From Clavelina lepadiformis (taxonomy: Eukaryota; Chordata; Ascidiacea; Aplousobranchia; Clavelinidae): 64,000 nt of DNA. The stretch is from contig NC_135241.1 of the NCBI RefSeq assembly GCF_947623445.1, positions 7,008,501-7,072,500 of the forward strand, written 5' to 3'. Positions 48,724 through 62,400 of this stretch are shown piece by piece. Under the pieces are notes generated by a model. That model ran no database searches, was not told the DNA's origin, and saw only the letters and a program-made list of their open reading frames with translations. Both the position numbers and the translations under genes were made by a program. Each line of letters opens with the position of its first letter. The first letter of the stretch is position 1.

Positions 48724-49526
48724 AGGTACCTGTACCGAATAAGGCCCGGTCCCTAATAAGGCCCATTGCTCATATTTCGCAAACCCGTGCAAATAAATAA
48801 AAGATTTTGTCCCTACATAAAAACTAATATAAATTCATGATGGTTTACCAGATTTCATCCTTGTCACGTGATCAACCGATTCGCTAGAGCACAACAAAAA
48901 TTTGATATTTGCAGTTAAGGTGGTTTTGTTAATTTAGAAAAAAAGTAAGTGAGAATTTGGCCGGTTAAATGAACTGTTGTCAGCCGGCTGAAGTTTTCAT
49001 GTAACAACCAACTTAGTATTGAAAAGGATAATGCACTTTTTTTTGCTAAAATTTTTCTGATGATAAAAATGTGACATTTTTTTCGTGGATGCCACATGCG
49101 CCTAATAAGGCCCATACAAGATGCTTGGCTAATTGATGTCCAGACTTCAAGAGTGGTTCCAGTCATCAGTTGGCAAATTGTTGCAGTTACTTTGATGCGC
49201 CTAGTGGAATCTTTTTAAATGTTTGTACAACTTAAAATGTGAAATTTCTAATAATGTTATATGTTGTCTATTACTATGTTTTGAATCAAAATACTCACAA
49301 AATTGGTGGGCCTTATTAGGAGCCTATGCTCCTAATAAGGCCCATTTTTTGGAATTTTTAATTTCTTTATAAAAAATTTTTGGGGGGTTGTCAGGTATTG
49401 TGGTTTTAATATGTTGTAGTCATATACCCTCACTAATAGAATACGATTTTTCAGTCTATTCTCATTTATGGTTCTTGAGTTATTTTCAAAAAAGTGTTAG
49501 GTGGGCCTTATTCGGTACAGGTACCT
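48724..49526. mobile_element. 803-bp inverted-repeat element with TA target and internal hairpin
   Basis: The left end AGGTACCTGTACCGAATAAG (48724-) and right end (to 49526) are reverse complements over at least 24 bp, flanked by TA on both sides. CTAATAAGGCCCAT-like units recur inside in both orientations (near 48752, 49102, 49312, 49331). At 49307-49344 two exact 17-bp arms surround CTAT. It has no transposase frame, so it is a non-autonomous or foldback-type DNA element. Its superfamily is not certain. Confidence 0.88.
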
Positions 49527-52500
49527 TAGTTAAAAGTTATATAAGCTTATATTTGTAAATATATAAGTTACAAAGATTATGATTATAAAATCTTAATATC
49601 TAGGTATTGTAATGAAAATTCCTATAAAAACTATGGTTTTACGCTTCTACCATAGAAATTAAAAAAGTTCAGAGGTGGGCACAACAGCACTCAAAATTGA
49701 GCGCGATCCTATTTCTTTAGGTAGGAGCGTCACTCTCATTTCAACGTCGGAACGGAACCACAAGCGCACTCCTGAGTTATTCGCTCATTGCTATTTTTTT
49801 GCACAACTAAAGCTATGAGCGCATAAAATGGTTACAAATGGTTGGATTGAAAAACAATTTAGGTGTTTGGACTGCCGTCAGACTATCATTTTATGTAATG
49901 AAAAAATGATTGCTTTGAGACTGATTCCACGCAAAATAGTTGCTCCGCATGGCGAAAAATAAACAACATAATACGCAACACATAGCACAGCAGCACGTCA
50001 ATACCTTGTTTTGGCGGTTCGATATAAAAGCAATATACCGCGCGTGTTGTTTTATGGTAATATTGTGATATCACTGTTGTTTATTGGCAAAGCAGGTTTA
50101 TATCAAAAGTAATTGCTTAATACTGAGTTTCAGTTTCGTAAAATTTGCGTTTTTTTGCGATGGCAGTCACCAGAAAATTTCGTATTTTTATATTATTTGT
50201 CTTGTTTTATATTAAAGACAAGTTGAAATGTAATTAAAGGTTGTTCATTATAGTCGTTATTAAGCGGACTAATTTTCTGACAAACATTTTCCAAAATTTA
50301 ATTGCTTATCGTGACTTTATCCACCTAGTGTGTGATCTACTTTTGCACCAGTCACGAAAGCGATATTTCTCCTGCTGGGCTTCATGCAGTCTGATATCAG
50401 TTTAAAAAACAGTCTATCAGTGTTACTGGCTCACTGCCATACTTTCCATGCTTTATTTACGGTCATCACCTCGTAGGCTATCAAAGGACGGTTATTTCGT
50501 CACATTACAATCTGTTATTGCCCGATTTCGGAAAAGGGAAATGTAGGCCAGGAGCCAAGTGCATATTTCGCAGGTATTTTAATTGCGTTTACACAGCGAA
50601 TGCAAACCGATAAAACGATAGTTTTCAATGTTTTGTGTGCGTAAAATATACGTAAAAACGTAATAGTGTACCAAATGACAACCTATGTACCAAACGTCCG
50701 TAACAGCAACTTGGTTGTAATACATAATAACGTACAACACTATTTGAAAGTGAAAAATATTAAATTGTTGAACATAGGCATCTAAAAATGTAGAAGGTTC
50801 TTAATACTCTAGTCGTCTTTTAATCTTTTGTGGCAAGTGTGACCAAAACAAAACCCTTCAGCATGGGATTCCTTCAAATTTCCTGTAACATTTACAACAA
50901 ATAATGATAAGCAATTACAGTTGCAGTTAGACACACGTTTTACAATGCACATTTGATGTTTGCAACATACGAATGCGATTGGTATCCTAAGATGCGACGG
51001 AGTGGAAATATTTTTTAGTCGTCAAAAAGAGCGGGAGCGTGGGCGACAAAACGAGCGCGAATTTTTCTTTATTGAAGAAGTTAAGCACGATCGACGCTCT
51101 TTTTTCATTGATGACCAAGAGCCTGAGCGACGCTTCTTTTACAAGAGTGGTTGCCCAGCTTTAAACATGTTATTAACTTATTACTAACAGTTATCAGTAT
51201 TCTATGAATCTATGGCTCTGGTTCTATCGCTGTTGCGTTCGCCATGTTGTCCGCTAGATAGCGGCAGGACCTTTGTTGCAAACAAAGTTCTAAAATTGTC
51301 CTTTCTATGATTGTTGTTGCAAAAAGTGTTATTGCCTTTTTCTTTTTGACTGTTTGTATTTTGCATCCAACCTCACTCCTCAGTCATCGTTTAGGCAAGT
51401 AAACACAGGGAGGTTGTACGAATGTGTTTGTTTGACCGTGTGGGCGTCAATGCCTGTGCTTCGCTTTGGAAAATGTTATTTACCAAAAAATGAACTCAAG
51501 TTAGCCTTAGTTGTGGGCCAGGAGCAGCCTAACAATTCATATATAGCGTCATGTGTTTTCGTACGCTAAACTATTTAGCTCTAGCCTATAGGCTAGCTGT
51601 TACTGTTAGGCCTATGCTCTATATGTTTTACAGCATGCTTAAATAAAGTTTGGTTTTACCTTTCAGTTAACACTTTCAGATTTTTGCTGAGATAAAGTTT
51701 GCTGATGACAAACGAGTCTTTACTGATATAGGTCAGAATAAGCCTGTCAATAAGAATTTGACAGATGAGCGGAAGTGGTCAAGTGGATGCTAGGTGGGCT
51801 GCAGTGGAAGGAGAGGCAGGAAATAAAAGATCAGCCAATCGTAGATCTTCCAGGTCATTGCATTGTCAACAAAGTGGTTCCACTGTCAGTTTACACAAGA
51901 GAAGTAGCGGTATCAAGCTAAAACCACTGGGAAAGATAAAAAGGTTAAGCTGGCTTAGATAGTGGGTTAATGAAATATGTTGAAGCTTGCAGGCTTGGTA
52001 ATGTGACATCAAAGTACGGTTTATATTTATAACAATAGTTTTATAATCAGTACTTAAGCTGAGATTTGGCTGAGCATAGGCATACTACCATTTCATACTA
52101 CAGTTAATGTATGAACTGATGTTAAAAAACTTCACTTAGGCCTAGTCAATGATGCTCTACAGCCTATTATTCCCAGAGAACAACGTTAAGGGTGGAAAGG
52201 AGGTAATAAATCACAGTGCCAGCGGTACAGTAATAAAATTATGGTACATTTTGTTATTATTTTTATGGATAGATAGTTTCATATAGGCTAGGGCTAGGCC
52301 ATGAACAATTAGGCTATTCTTTAAAAATTTTTGAGTAAAATATGTATTGAAATATATCATGACTTAACTGGTTTAAAAGTTTTGTAAAATTTTGCCAGGT
52401 TGTGTTTGCTAAAGCCAACAAAAACCACATTGGATTTGTTGAGTTTCCGGTTCTCTTATACTTTTGCACTCCGACTTGCACTATAGGCCTGAATGGGAAG

Positions 52501-53280
52501 GAGTTATGAGGTAATAGAAAAGAAATTATGAAATCATAATTTCCCAATACCTGATCCTGATGTGGGAGTGCAAAAGTAAAAGAAATGAGATTTCCAACTT
52601 AATAGTTTAACAAAGTCATAACTTTATTGCATTCTCCCTGAAGTAAAGATGATACCTATAACCTAATGATGTAAACAGTCAAATGTGTGGTCAGTTATTA
52701 TGTCATACTATTACAAGAAAAGAACAGTTCGTCCACCTTCTTTTTCAAAACACAAGTTTAATAAAAATATTTATGGTTATCGCAATACTATCTACAATAA
52801 AATTCATCCATATACAGGGTATGTATACAAATAATAAAAGTTAATAGGAAATGTTGCTGAAACAATTGCTTGTGAGCTTTGGAAAATTATATATTTTTCA
52901 AATACATTAACGCTTTGTGCTTTTGAAGTATGGCTTGCCAGCTTGTGGAAAGCAAGCCATTAAAGGAGTTGTTGATATAAGTGTAACATAAATTAATTTA
53001 TTTCGGATTCTCTTTCACAATTTATTTCATATTTCCTGTAATTAGATAAACCTCTTACGCTTTATATTAAATAAACACGCCTACCCTGTATGTATTAAAG
53101 GTAATTATACAGAAGACATATTGGAACATAATGGCTTAATAGCTTTCTCATGTTTAATGTTCCATGCTGGTTGCACTTTCAACTCATTAATCATGCTATG
53201 TATTATAAGTTTAAGAAATATATGTTTTCAATGTCTTGTTATCAAAAAAACTTACAGGTCTTTTTGAGTAGAAAATTACA
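49527..53280. other. Intergenic region upstream of calpain
   Basis: A hAT-like terminus (cagaggtgggcacaac, about 49673) occurs without a convincing partner. A 65-codon ATG frame at 51765-51962 (MSGSGQVDARWAAVEGEAGN) is basic and Ser-rich, but no downstream exon was assigned; it could be a relic or part of a calpain leader. No other feature is seen. Confidence 0.4.
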
Positions 53281-53420
53281 ATGCCGTCTTATTATCAAAA
53301 GAAAAGCATTAAAAGGAATGTTGGTATTAAGGCAGGACCCGGTGTAGCAAAACCGAAAGGTGCCAGATTTGGTGCCAGTGCTCAGGTTGTGGGGAAAGAT
53401 GGAAGCATTCTTCCTAAAAG
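53281..53420 (+). other. CAPN: Calpain alternative first coding exon A
   Basis: ATG 53281 opens 46 codons plus 2 nt ([19 protein letters not shown]...) ending ctaaaag|gtgcta. It has the same exit phase and the same Lys-Arg junction as exon B. The N terminus is basic, Gly/Ala-rich and lacks a signal peptide. A possible acceptor (aacttacag, ending 53258) upstream suggests a spliced 5' UTR. Confidence 0.75.
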
Positions 53421-56400
53421 GTGCTAACTCTCACACATGGGCTTCCATTTCCCATTCATTCATTCCTTCATTATTTAAAGTCATTTGGCATTGAAGGCAT
53501 CTGATACTTTACTGACTGTCTTTATGAAGTGATAATTATTTAACAAGTATATAAACTGTTTAAAGCAATTCGCATTTCATAGTGTTTGCATGAAACAATG
53601 TAACTTTTAGTGAAATACCTTGATATAGGGTATAGACATATTCCCCTTCATCAACGAATCGACATCAAAGATTTTGACTACAATTTTAAGATTGCTGGCC
53701 ACTAGAACAATGATAAATTACTTGTGTACGAATTACAGGGGTAGATGATGCTACAAACCAAATATATATTTAAGCATGCCATATTATTACCACAAAAGGG
53801 GTGTTCGACAAGTTACAACTACTGTGGGTGGGCATCATGACACTGATAGGTATAGTAGGAACAATGGTGCTCGAAGCCATGAGCCAGAAACCAAGCCGAG
53901 TCAAAGAAATACGCACAGGGGCCAAGTTGGTGGTGGTAATAAGTCTGGTACAAAAGGTGGCTTAAAAAGGTATTTGCATGCAAAGCACAATCATTAATTG
54001 CTCTAATGCCATTGCACACTTATTGCTTATCATGGATTATAACAAGAATGCATAATTTAATTAAATTATTACATATACAGTATATATGGAATAATTTGCA
54101 TTAATCTTTAAGTTTGGTAATTTAATGGATCAATGCTTCTCATGTACCTTTTTTGTGCTTTCTTAAGTTAAACTGTTGTAGTTTCTTGCATATAGTAATT
54201 CTACCACCATTACTATACAACAAAGTCTAACTATTACTGCTATTTCTGCCCAAGTACTTTGAAGGTGCTTTATGCTCTAATGTAATTTAGATCGAAATAT
54301 GTATGCAGTCGTGACAATTTTTTCAGATAAAATGAGCAGCAAAAAGCGTATACATCATGTGTGAAATAGTTTCTGTGTTTGAAGTTGTTGTTTTAATTAG
54401 TGTTGTTTTTTTAGATACTCATGCCAAATAAAAAGAAGAGGTTTCCCTGTCGACATTACAAATAAAAGCTATGATGAAATTAAGCAAGAGTGCTTGAGAA
54501 AAAACATCCTGTTTGAAGATCCAGAATTTCCTGCTGATTTGGAATCACTGTTCTTTAGTCAAAGGCCAAGTAAACGATTCGAATGGAAACGACCAAGTGT
54601 AAGAAGGCCAAAAATCTATTAATGTTTTATTCAAAATAGTCTACCCTATATACTGTCTGTATTGTGTATGCTGCAAAATGCATAAACGATCTCTTAATTA
54701 AAGGAAATATGTGATGATCCTGAACTATTTGTTGGTGGAGCCAGTCGTTTTGACATCATGCAAGGAGAGCTTGGTAAGTGCTCATTACTGCAATGATTTA
54801 AAGCAAAACCTCAGAATTTGTGCAACTGACTAATATAAATAATTAATTCAGGCTATGAATTATTAAATTTTATAGCTAGTATGTGAAACCTGTGGAGTGT
54901 CAGTAATTTAATTTCATCTTGTGTTATCTGTATTTAATAGCCAGACTGCAGTGATGCAAATTAATTTTGACATTTGTTCAGGTGATTGCTGGCTTTTAGC
55001 TGCTATTGCATCTCTTTCCTTGAACACTGAACTTCTTTATAGAATTATTCCGCCAGAGCAGTCATTCAAAACAGATTATGCTGGGATTTTTCATTTTCAA
55101 TTTTGGCAGGTTTGATCAGTTAATTTTTGTTTTACTCACTGATATTAGGCTTACTTCCAGCTGTGTTATGCTTACCATGCAGTCAGCTGTGATAACGAAA
55201 AGAAGTTTCTATCATTAATACTGATTTCATCTAGATAAGCTTAATTCAATGGATAATACTTTTCTTACACTATTTAGCTATTTGTGTATGTTTAGCCCTG
55301 ATATTGTTTTTGCTAGCATTTTTATTTTGCAGTATGGAGAATGGGTTGATGTCATTGTAGATGATCTCCTTCCAACAGTTAATGGAAGGCTTGTTTTTCT
55401 TCATTCTGCGGACAAGAATGAATTTTGGAGTGCTCTTTTGGAAAAAGCTTATGCCAAGTTAGTTCTACTTACACATAAACAACTGTAATTTAATTTTGTT
55501 GTTTCTTGTAGTGAATATTTCATTTTAAAAATATTGCCAATTTTATTGTCACTTTAGTTTGATGGAAATTTCTTAGAAACTTGGAGCAAGTTTTGTAACA
55601 GCTCTTTTCTAACTGAACCTTGAATTTGATAGATTAAATGGATCATATGAAGCCCTGAAAGGTGGAAGCACAACTGAAGCAATGGAAGATTTCACGGGTA
55701 GCTGATGCTTTCAGGATTGCATCTAGCTATAGCATGCTGTTAAAATGTGCTAACAATCTATAATAATCGACTTTTACAAATAGCTTTCTTTGGTCAGGTG
55801 GAGTTACTGAAATGATTGATCTAAAGGATGCCCCTTCAAATCTTTTTAAAGTCATGGAAAAGTCTCTTAAGAAGGGAGCCTTGATGGGCTGTGCTATTGA
55901 TGTGAGTTCAGTTTAGCCTCCTTTGCTCTGCAGCATAATTATCTTGGTTTAAATCAGGGTCATTATGTTACTCTTGGGATATGCTATTGTGAAAACCTAA
56001 TTGGTGGCAGCCGCCGCCTGCGATTCCCTAAACTATGGCGGTTAAAAAGGACACTTACTTACTTGCAAACCTGTTTTATGTGAAACATAATTTGTATAAA
56101 TTCATTTCACTATTTACCATGCAGCTAAATTTAATCATAGACATTTTGTTATATGCAGTGTAGATAATTACCACCTTTCAAGAAGATAGCAATTAAATTG
56201 TTTCTCAACTGTTATTAAGTTCATTAACTCCCAACTCCCAAGTGTGTTGTTGAAACCTCCTCCAAATTACATTTCTATTCTGCCCATTTAAAGATTTTAA
56301 AATAAGTTTTTAAGTATATGATTGGAGTTGAGTGTAGAAAAGCTTGTTTTAGGCACAATGACTTTATATCAGCTATTAAGAGAACATTAACATCTTCAGC

Positions 56401-59400
56401 CAACGTTAAAGCTTAAAATCTATTATAACAGATATAGTTATCCTGGTGACAGTTCAGCAATGTCAATATTTGACAACTAAACACAATATACTCTGCTCAT
56501 ACAGATACCACAATATAATATTACCAGCCCATGTTGATATTCCTTGCTTTTGAAAACAAACAAAAGGGTTAGGGCCATTATAAATTGGTCTAGTGTTTGC
56601 ATGACCTCTGGGTATACATTTTAATGTATCATGAACTCATGATAAGTGGAAGGAAACCGTACCAACGAAAATGAAATACTGTATACTGTATAGGCACAAA
56701 CCATCGCTGCGATAAGCATTTATATAGTGCCAGATTGCTTTTGTTAATGACAGTAAGAGCTTTTTAAACATGCCAGCTGTAGTCAAAGAGAAAAAATATT
56801 AATTTAACCAAGCAACTTGTAAACTTACTGTGTCTGTTACCAAAGTTGTTAAAAATGGTGCTCAAAGTATTTTTTGTCTTCAAAAGATTTCAGTTAAAAA
56901 CCAATCATCAAACTGATCATCAGACCTGCCATTAATGTGGCACGCAAGGCACAATTCAACATAAAGTATCTTTAACCTTTCTACTCTTTATACTAAAAGC
57001 GTCTGTGTGCCACACCTTTGGTTAACTCGATCGTAATCAACCAATTTTATCATACCATACAATACCAAGGAAAGAGAAAATAAACAGAATTGAATCTACT
57101 TTATTTAAACAAAGGTTTTGTTAATAAGTTCTTTACATTGTGTCGTGACTCATTTGCGAAACCATAATACAAATATGTATCTATTATGCCGTTATCCTTT
57201 ACGATGACATATCTGTTTAACATCTTATGTTATCTGCAAACAAAATTTGACTTTTAACACAATTTTAATTAACCCTGAAAAAAATGTAGTGCTGGATGTG
57301 TTTACACTTAAAGTTTGTGGGAACATGGTCATGTTAGATTTAGCCAGGGAACTAATTTACTGTAAGGACTCATAGGTTGATTTTAGTTAGGGTTTGACTT
57401 CTGCTATTTAAGGTTAGTAATCACCCTGGGGACAGGGGCTAGCAACTGTAGAATTAATGATCAGGCTAGTGCGTAATTGCTATTTTATTTCTTGACCAGA
57501 CCATCTTTCAATCATTTCTTCCTAATGCGTAAAACAAGTTTGCAAATGAGTTGTAAATCATGTTGATAAACTATTAATCTCATAGTAATTTTAACACTCA
57601 ACCGAATGATTTGTTTAATGCATTGCAATTAAAACAAAACACTCCTTTTGTAGTTTCTATAATACAGTATTATAATAACAACTTCAGAGAGTTTTTTTCT
57701 ATCTCTATTTTAGACTTCAAGCGCTGCGCAGCGAGAAGCCAAGTTGCCTAATGGTCTATTAATGGGTCACGCTTACAGCGTCACTGGACTAGAAACTGTG
57801 AGTATTGCTTTCATTATCTTTTAGCTTGGAATTTTAAGCAACTTTACTTTGATAATGTCCATAATTACGGGCCCTAAATATTTGTGCTTAATTTCTGATC
57901 CCTTTTTACTACTATATACTGTACACAGTTTTAACCATTATTGTATTACATTAAGTTGTGGTGTTATTATAATAGCAAAGAAATACACTATGAAGCTTAA
58001 TATTGAAATAGCACAGTTTTTAGCCTTGCTCAAAATTTGACAGAATCTGTAAACGTATTTAATTTTTGTCATTGGAATTTAAATTAGAAAGAAAAATGTT
58101 TACAAAAAATACGGTATCCAATTGTCCATTGATAAAAGCAATGTGTTCGGCTTGACAAATCTATTTATTACTTTCAGAAATTAGTTGAATTATATAATTA
58201 TAATTACTCGTTGAGTAACAGAATTGTGTTTTTTTTTTATTGCCCTTCATTGTGACTGTATGAAAGCTTAAGATGTAAATGAATGTATGATAAATTTACA
58301 AAGTGTAAATTTATAAACAACATAAACAAATGTTAAATACAAACATTATTGCAATTATTTTTTCTAGCTTCGTAATGGACCTCAACTTGTTCGTGTTCGT
58401 AACCCTTGGGGTCAAGTTGAATGGAACGGAGCATGGAGTGACTCGTAAATGCGTGCAGTTTTGTTTTCATCTTTACATTTCAAAAAATGCCTCGTAGCAT
58501 AACTATGTGTTTTTGATATTCAGCATTTTATGGACTGTTTATTTTTCATAGCTCTTCGAAGTGGAATGGTTTTCCGAGAGAGAAGAAACGTTTAGATGTT
58601 GAATCTAGTGATGATGGAGAATTTTGGTGTGCAGAAGAGATGTGCAGTTTTTAATTTTGGAAACTATTGTCCATATTAATATTTGCTATTTTGGGTGAAG
58701 GATGTCATTTCCTGATTTCTGCAAGAATTTTACAAAACTTGAAATTTGCAACTTGGGCCCAGATGCGTTGGAGGATGATGACGTTAGCTCACAGTGGATT
58801 ACTTCTCTTCATGAAGGTCGTTGGATCAGAGGTTGTACAGCTGGTGGATGCAGAAATTTCCCTGGTACATTTCTTTTTCCTCTTATTTTTGTTTGTAAGA
58901 CCAAGCTTTCTGCTGTAATCCATAAATCATGAGATTGTTGCAAAATAACATGCCATTGTTATTAGTGCACTTATAATGAAGTAGTACAGTATAACCTTGT
59001 GTACTTACATCTATTACTGATTTTTTGTAACATCTGCAGACACATTTTGGATAAATCCACAATTTCGCTTGAAACTGGAAGAGGAAGATGATGATCCGGA
59101 TGATGATGTCATTGGATGCAGTTTTATTGTGTCACTTATGCAAAAAAATCGAAGAAAACAGAAGTCTAAAGGACAAGGCCTTTTAACCATAGGATTTGCA
59201 CTTTATAAGGTTTTATTAAATAGAAAAATATGTATATACTGCTTTTTAAAAGTGTGTTGGTAACTTTTAACAATTTCTTGTTTATTCAGCTGAAAGAAGT
59301 GATTGATTCCAAGCAAATATTGAAGAAAGACTACTTCCTCTACAACCAGTCAGCAGCTCGTTCTAAGAACTACATCAACTTGCGTGAAAATTCTCAGCGA

Positions 59401-62400
59401 TTTAAACTCGAACCAGGAGAATATGTCATAGTTCCTTCCACCTTCCAGCCAAATGAGGAGGCTGACTTTGTTCTAAGAGTATACACTGAGAAAAGAGCTG
59501 GTGTGGAGTAAGTAACCTATTTAATGTCATATATATTTTTGGTTCAACATAATAGAGGTCTTAAAAGGTAGTGGGATCCTATTCAGGAAACATTATAATG
59601 TTGACAAGTAATTCTTAAAAAGTATTAACCCAATTATTTTGACATCTTACTGACTTATGGAAGTTGATCTTTTCCTAAACCTGTTTGAATTTGACAAAGG
59701 CAAAATAAATGGTTAGCCCAACACCTTAGTTATATTGTTTTCAATATAGGTGATAACATAGCCACATGTACCCACAATTATTTGGTCATTTTATGCTTAT
59801 CTACCGTATGCACTCGTTTGAAGTTCGCTCCATGGGTAAATGCATAAATATCTATCGTAAATTCAGAATTTATATTTATTCACACTTTATTTGTTATGAG
59901 TATAAAATAGAAATAGAAAAAAATTTACAATGCTTTACTCTATAACTTAACACAATATATAAGACGGTGTACAATACTGTGATTGTAACAGAATTTTAGC
60001 TATTTTCAAGTAGACACGGGTAAATATTTACCTGCACCAGAATAATTCTGCCACCACCAATATAATAGTGCTATCAGACTGTTTACTTGCAACTTGCAAT
60101 TAAGAGTTCATTGTGGTTGAAGAAGCTTGATACACCATGTAGTTTCTGGATCCTTTAATATATTTTAATGTAATTGTCTAACAGTTTGTATCATAATTCA
60201 GGTTTGCTTTGTTTATAACAACTAACTTTTACAGAAACATTTTTCATTATTTTGGCACGGTCAAGCTTCGTTTTACATAGAAAGCGGCTGCAATGATTGG
60301 TGCAAAAGCATTTATAAATTTTTTGTTAGTTTTTTAATTAATAAAAAAAAAATTCCTGCTTTTGTTGCACTCATAGAAACATTTTTTTGATTTATATTTC
60401 AAACTAATACTTTTATACAAACTTGTGCTTGAACTTGGAAGTATCTTGTGAAGCTCTACTGACTGCTTACTTTAAAAACCAATAGTTTCAGGGTTCTAAG
60501 ACAAGTGTGAAAGTGTGACTGCATTTCACTTAGGTCTAGATCTAAGCTTCTTGAGGACATAAAACTATTCCAGAATAGAATTTGGAATACTGTTTTCATG
60601 TAGTAAAATGCAGTGTAGTGTGCATCCTTGGTTGTGTGATAAAATAGAATACCTAAGTCTTCATCTCAAGGGGAACAGAAAAAGTAAAAACTTAAGCAAG
60701 CCTAGAGACATTTAATCCTTTAATTTAACCTTTAACCGAACATTTTATAAGTTAAGAACACAAACAGGAAGCAGTTTTTGGATTTCTGTACTATAATGTG
60801 GTATACATTTAAACTCTCAAAATACAATATATATATTAAAGAAATCAGGAAATTTTACTACTGTAGTTTAAACATAAAAACCTCCACTTTACTCATGCTG
60901 ACAAAGTTTGCAGAGGACTTAATGGAGTTCTACTGTAATTATGTTTTATTCATTATAAGAAGCTTACTTTTTAACCTTGTACCCTCTTTTACTCAACTTT
61001 GATGAACTTAAATCTCTTCAATTTTCAAACTACCTATGTATACAGTAAAATCAGTTACATCATGTCACAAATCAAAGTAGTTTAAGCTTTGAGTAACAGG
61101 CTTCCACTGTATAAAGGGTTAAAATATCTAAACAATTACTATTTTGTTGAACAGTGAAATCGATGAAGAAACTAAGCAAGATACAACAGTCTTAGATGAA
61201 CCAACAGTTGAGGACGTAAGTAAAATTTTTACACAGTAAAACGCAATTAAACCACGCTCAACTGGTGCTCATGCCTGCTGCTTGTGTATCTGGTTTATCA
61301 TTGTCACCACTTGTGTATGTATCAGTACAGGTATGCAATAGCACTTTATTAATGTTTTGGTAATTGAAACATGGCTGGATAGTCTTCTACAAGTTTCAAT
61401 TAATTCCGTGTGCCAGACATGTCACTTATTTTTTATTTGGTGTTTATCGTCAAATTAACAGAATTAAGTTCTTGGCTTTAAAGAAACCCAACTATCTAAA
61501 AATAGAATAACCACCCACTCTTGATTACGCTCATAAATATATTAAAGGTTATTTATTTCATGATATACTATTTTAATGGCAATACTGTAACAACAGTAAA
61601 TCCAGCAATTTATTACACCAATTATAAAAATATTTGTTATGAGAAAAAATGTGGATTTTAATTACCATATTGACAGTGTTATTATCTGTAATAGATATAA
61701 CTAGAGGACAGTACCATGCCTTTGCAATAACTTCTCCGCAATATGTATTGGTTGTTTATGTTAAATTTTTAACTGTTTACTGATCACAGAAAGATAAAAG
61801 TGGCCACCACGAAAAGGTAGCTTTTGTTTTGAAAAAATATGTAGCAACGTTTCTAGTCCAACCTGACTTTGTGATTTTGTTTTAATTTGCAAAAGATTGC
61901 ATGTTATGTTTTTAATTGATTTATTTTTTGTTGTTTTTCACCCCTTGTCTTGCTTTTGTACAATGAACTGCTAATATGTGGTTACCCCAGAAACATTATG
62001 CAAATGAAAAATAGTTGTTTCACCTCGTAAATTTATACTGAATATTATTATAACATTTCAGGAAGTATCTGGATTAAGCATAGTAAGTTTATTACAGCAA
62101 AGCAATGGTGTTATACTTATCAAGGTGGAAACACTACAATAGGTGTCAGCTTCAATTAACCCAAATTAATTTTCCTTGATTAAAACTTTTGTATCAGTAG
62201 CAGATGACGCATGTGCACATGTATACTTATATGTCAACTCGTTAGTGTGGTGGCTATGGTGCCAGACTTGCAACTCTATATTGGAAGATAAATATTCCAA
62301 TCCTATACCATACAAATTCTAACTGAATATGCTGCTATTTTCAAAATATATATTTTTTTGCTAATTTTATAAAATGTTTGTTCTTGGCATGAAAATTTTG

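Noticed and set aside
50960..51187. 75-codon highly charged frame
   Set aside because: Composed of repeated gagcg/Arg-Glu-rich sequence beside transposon-like DNA; no family.
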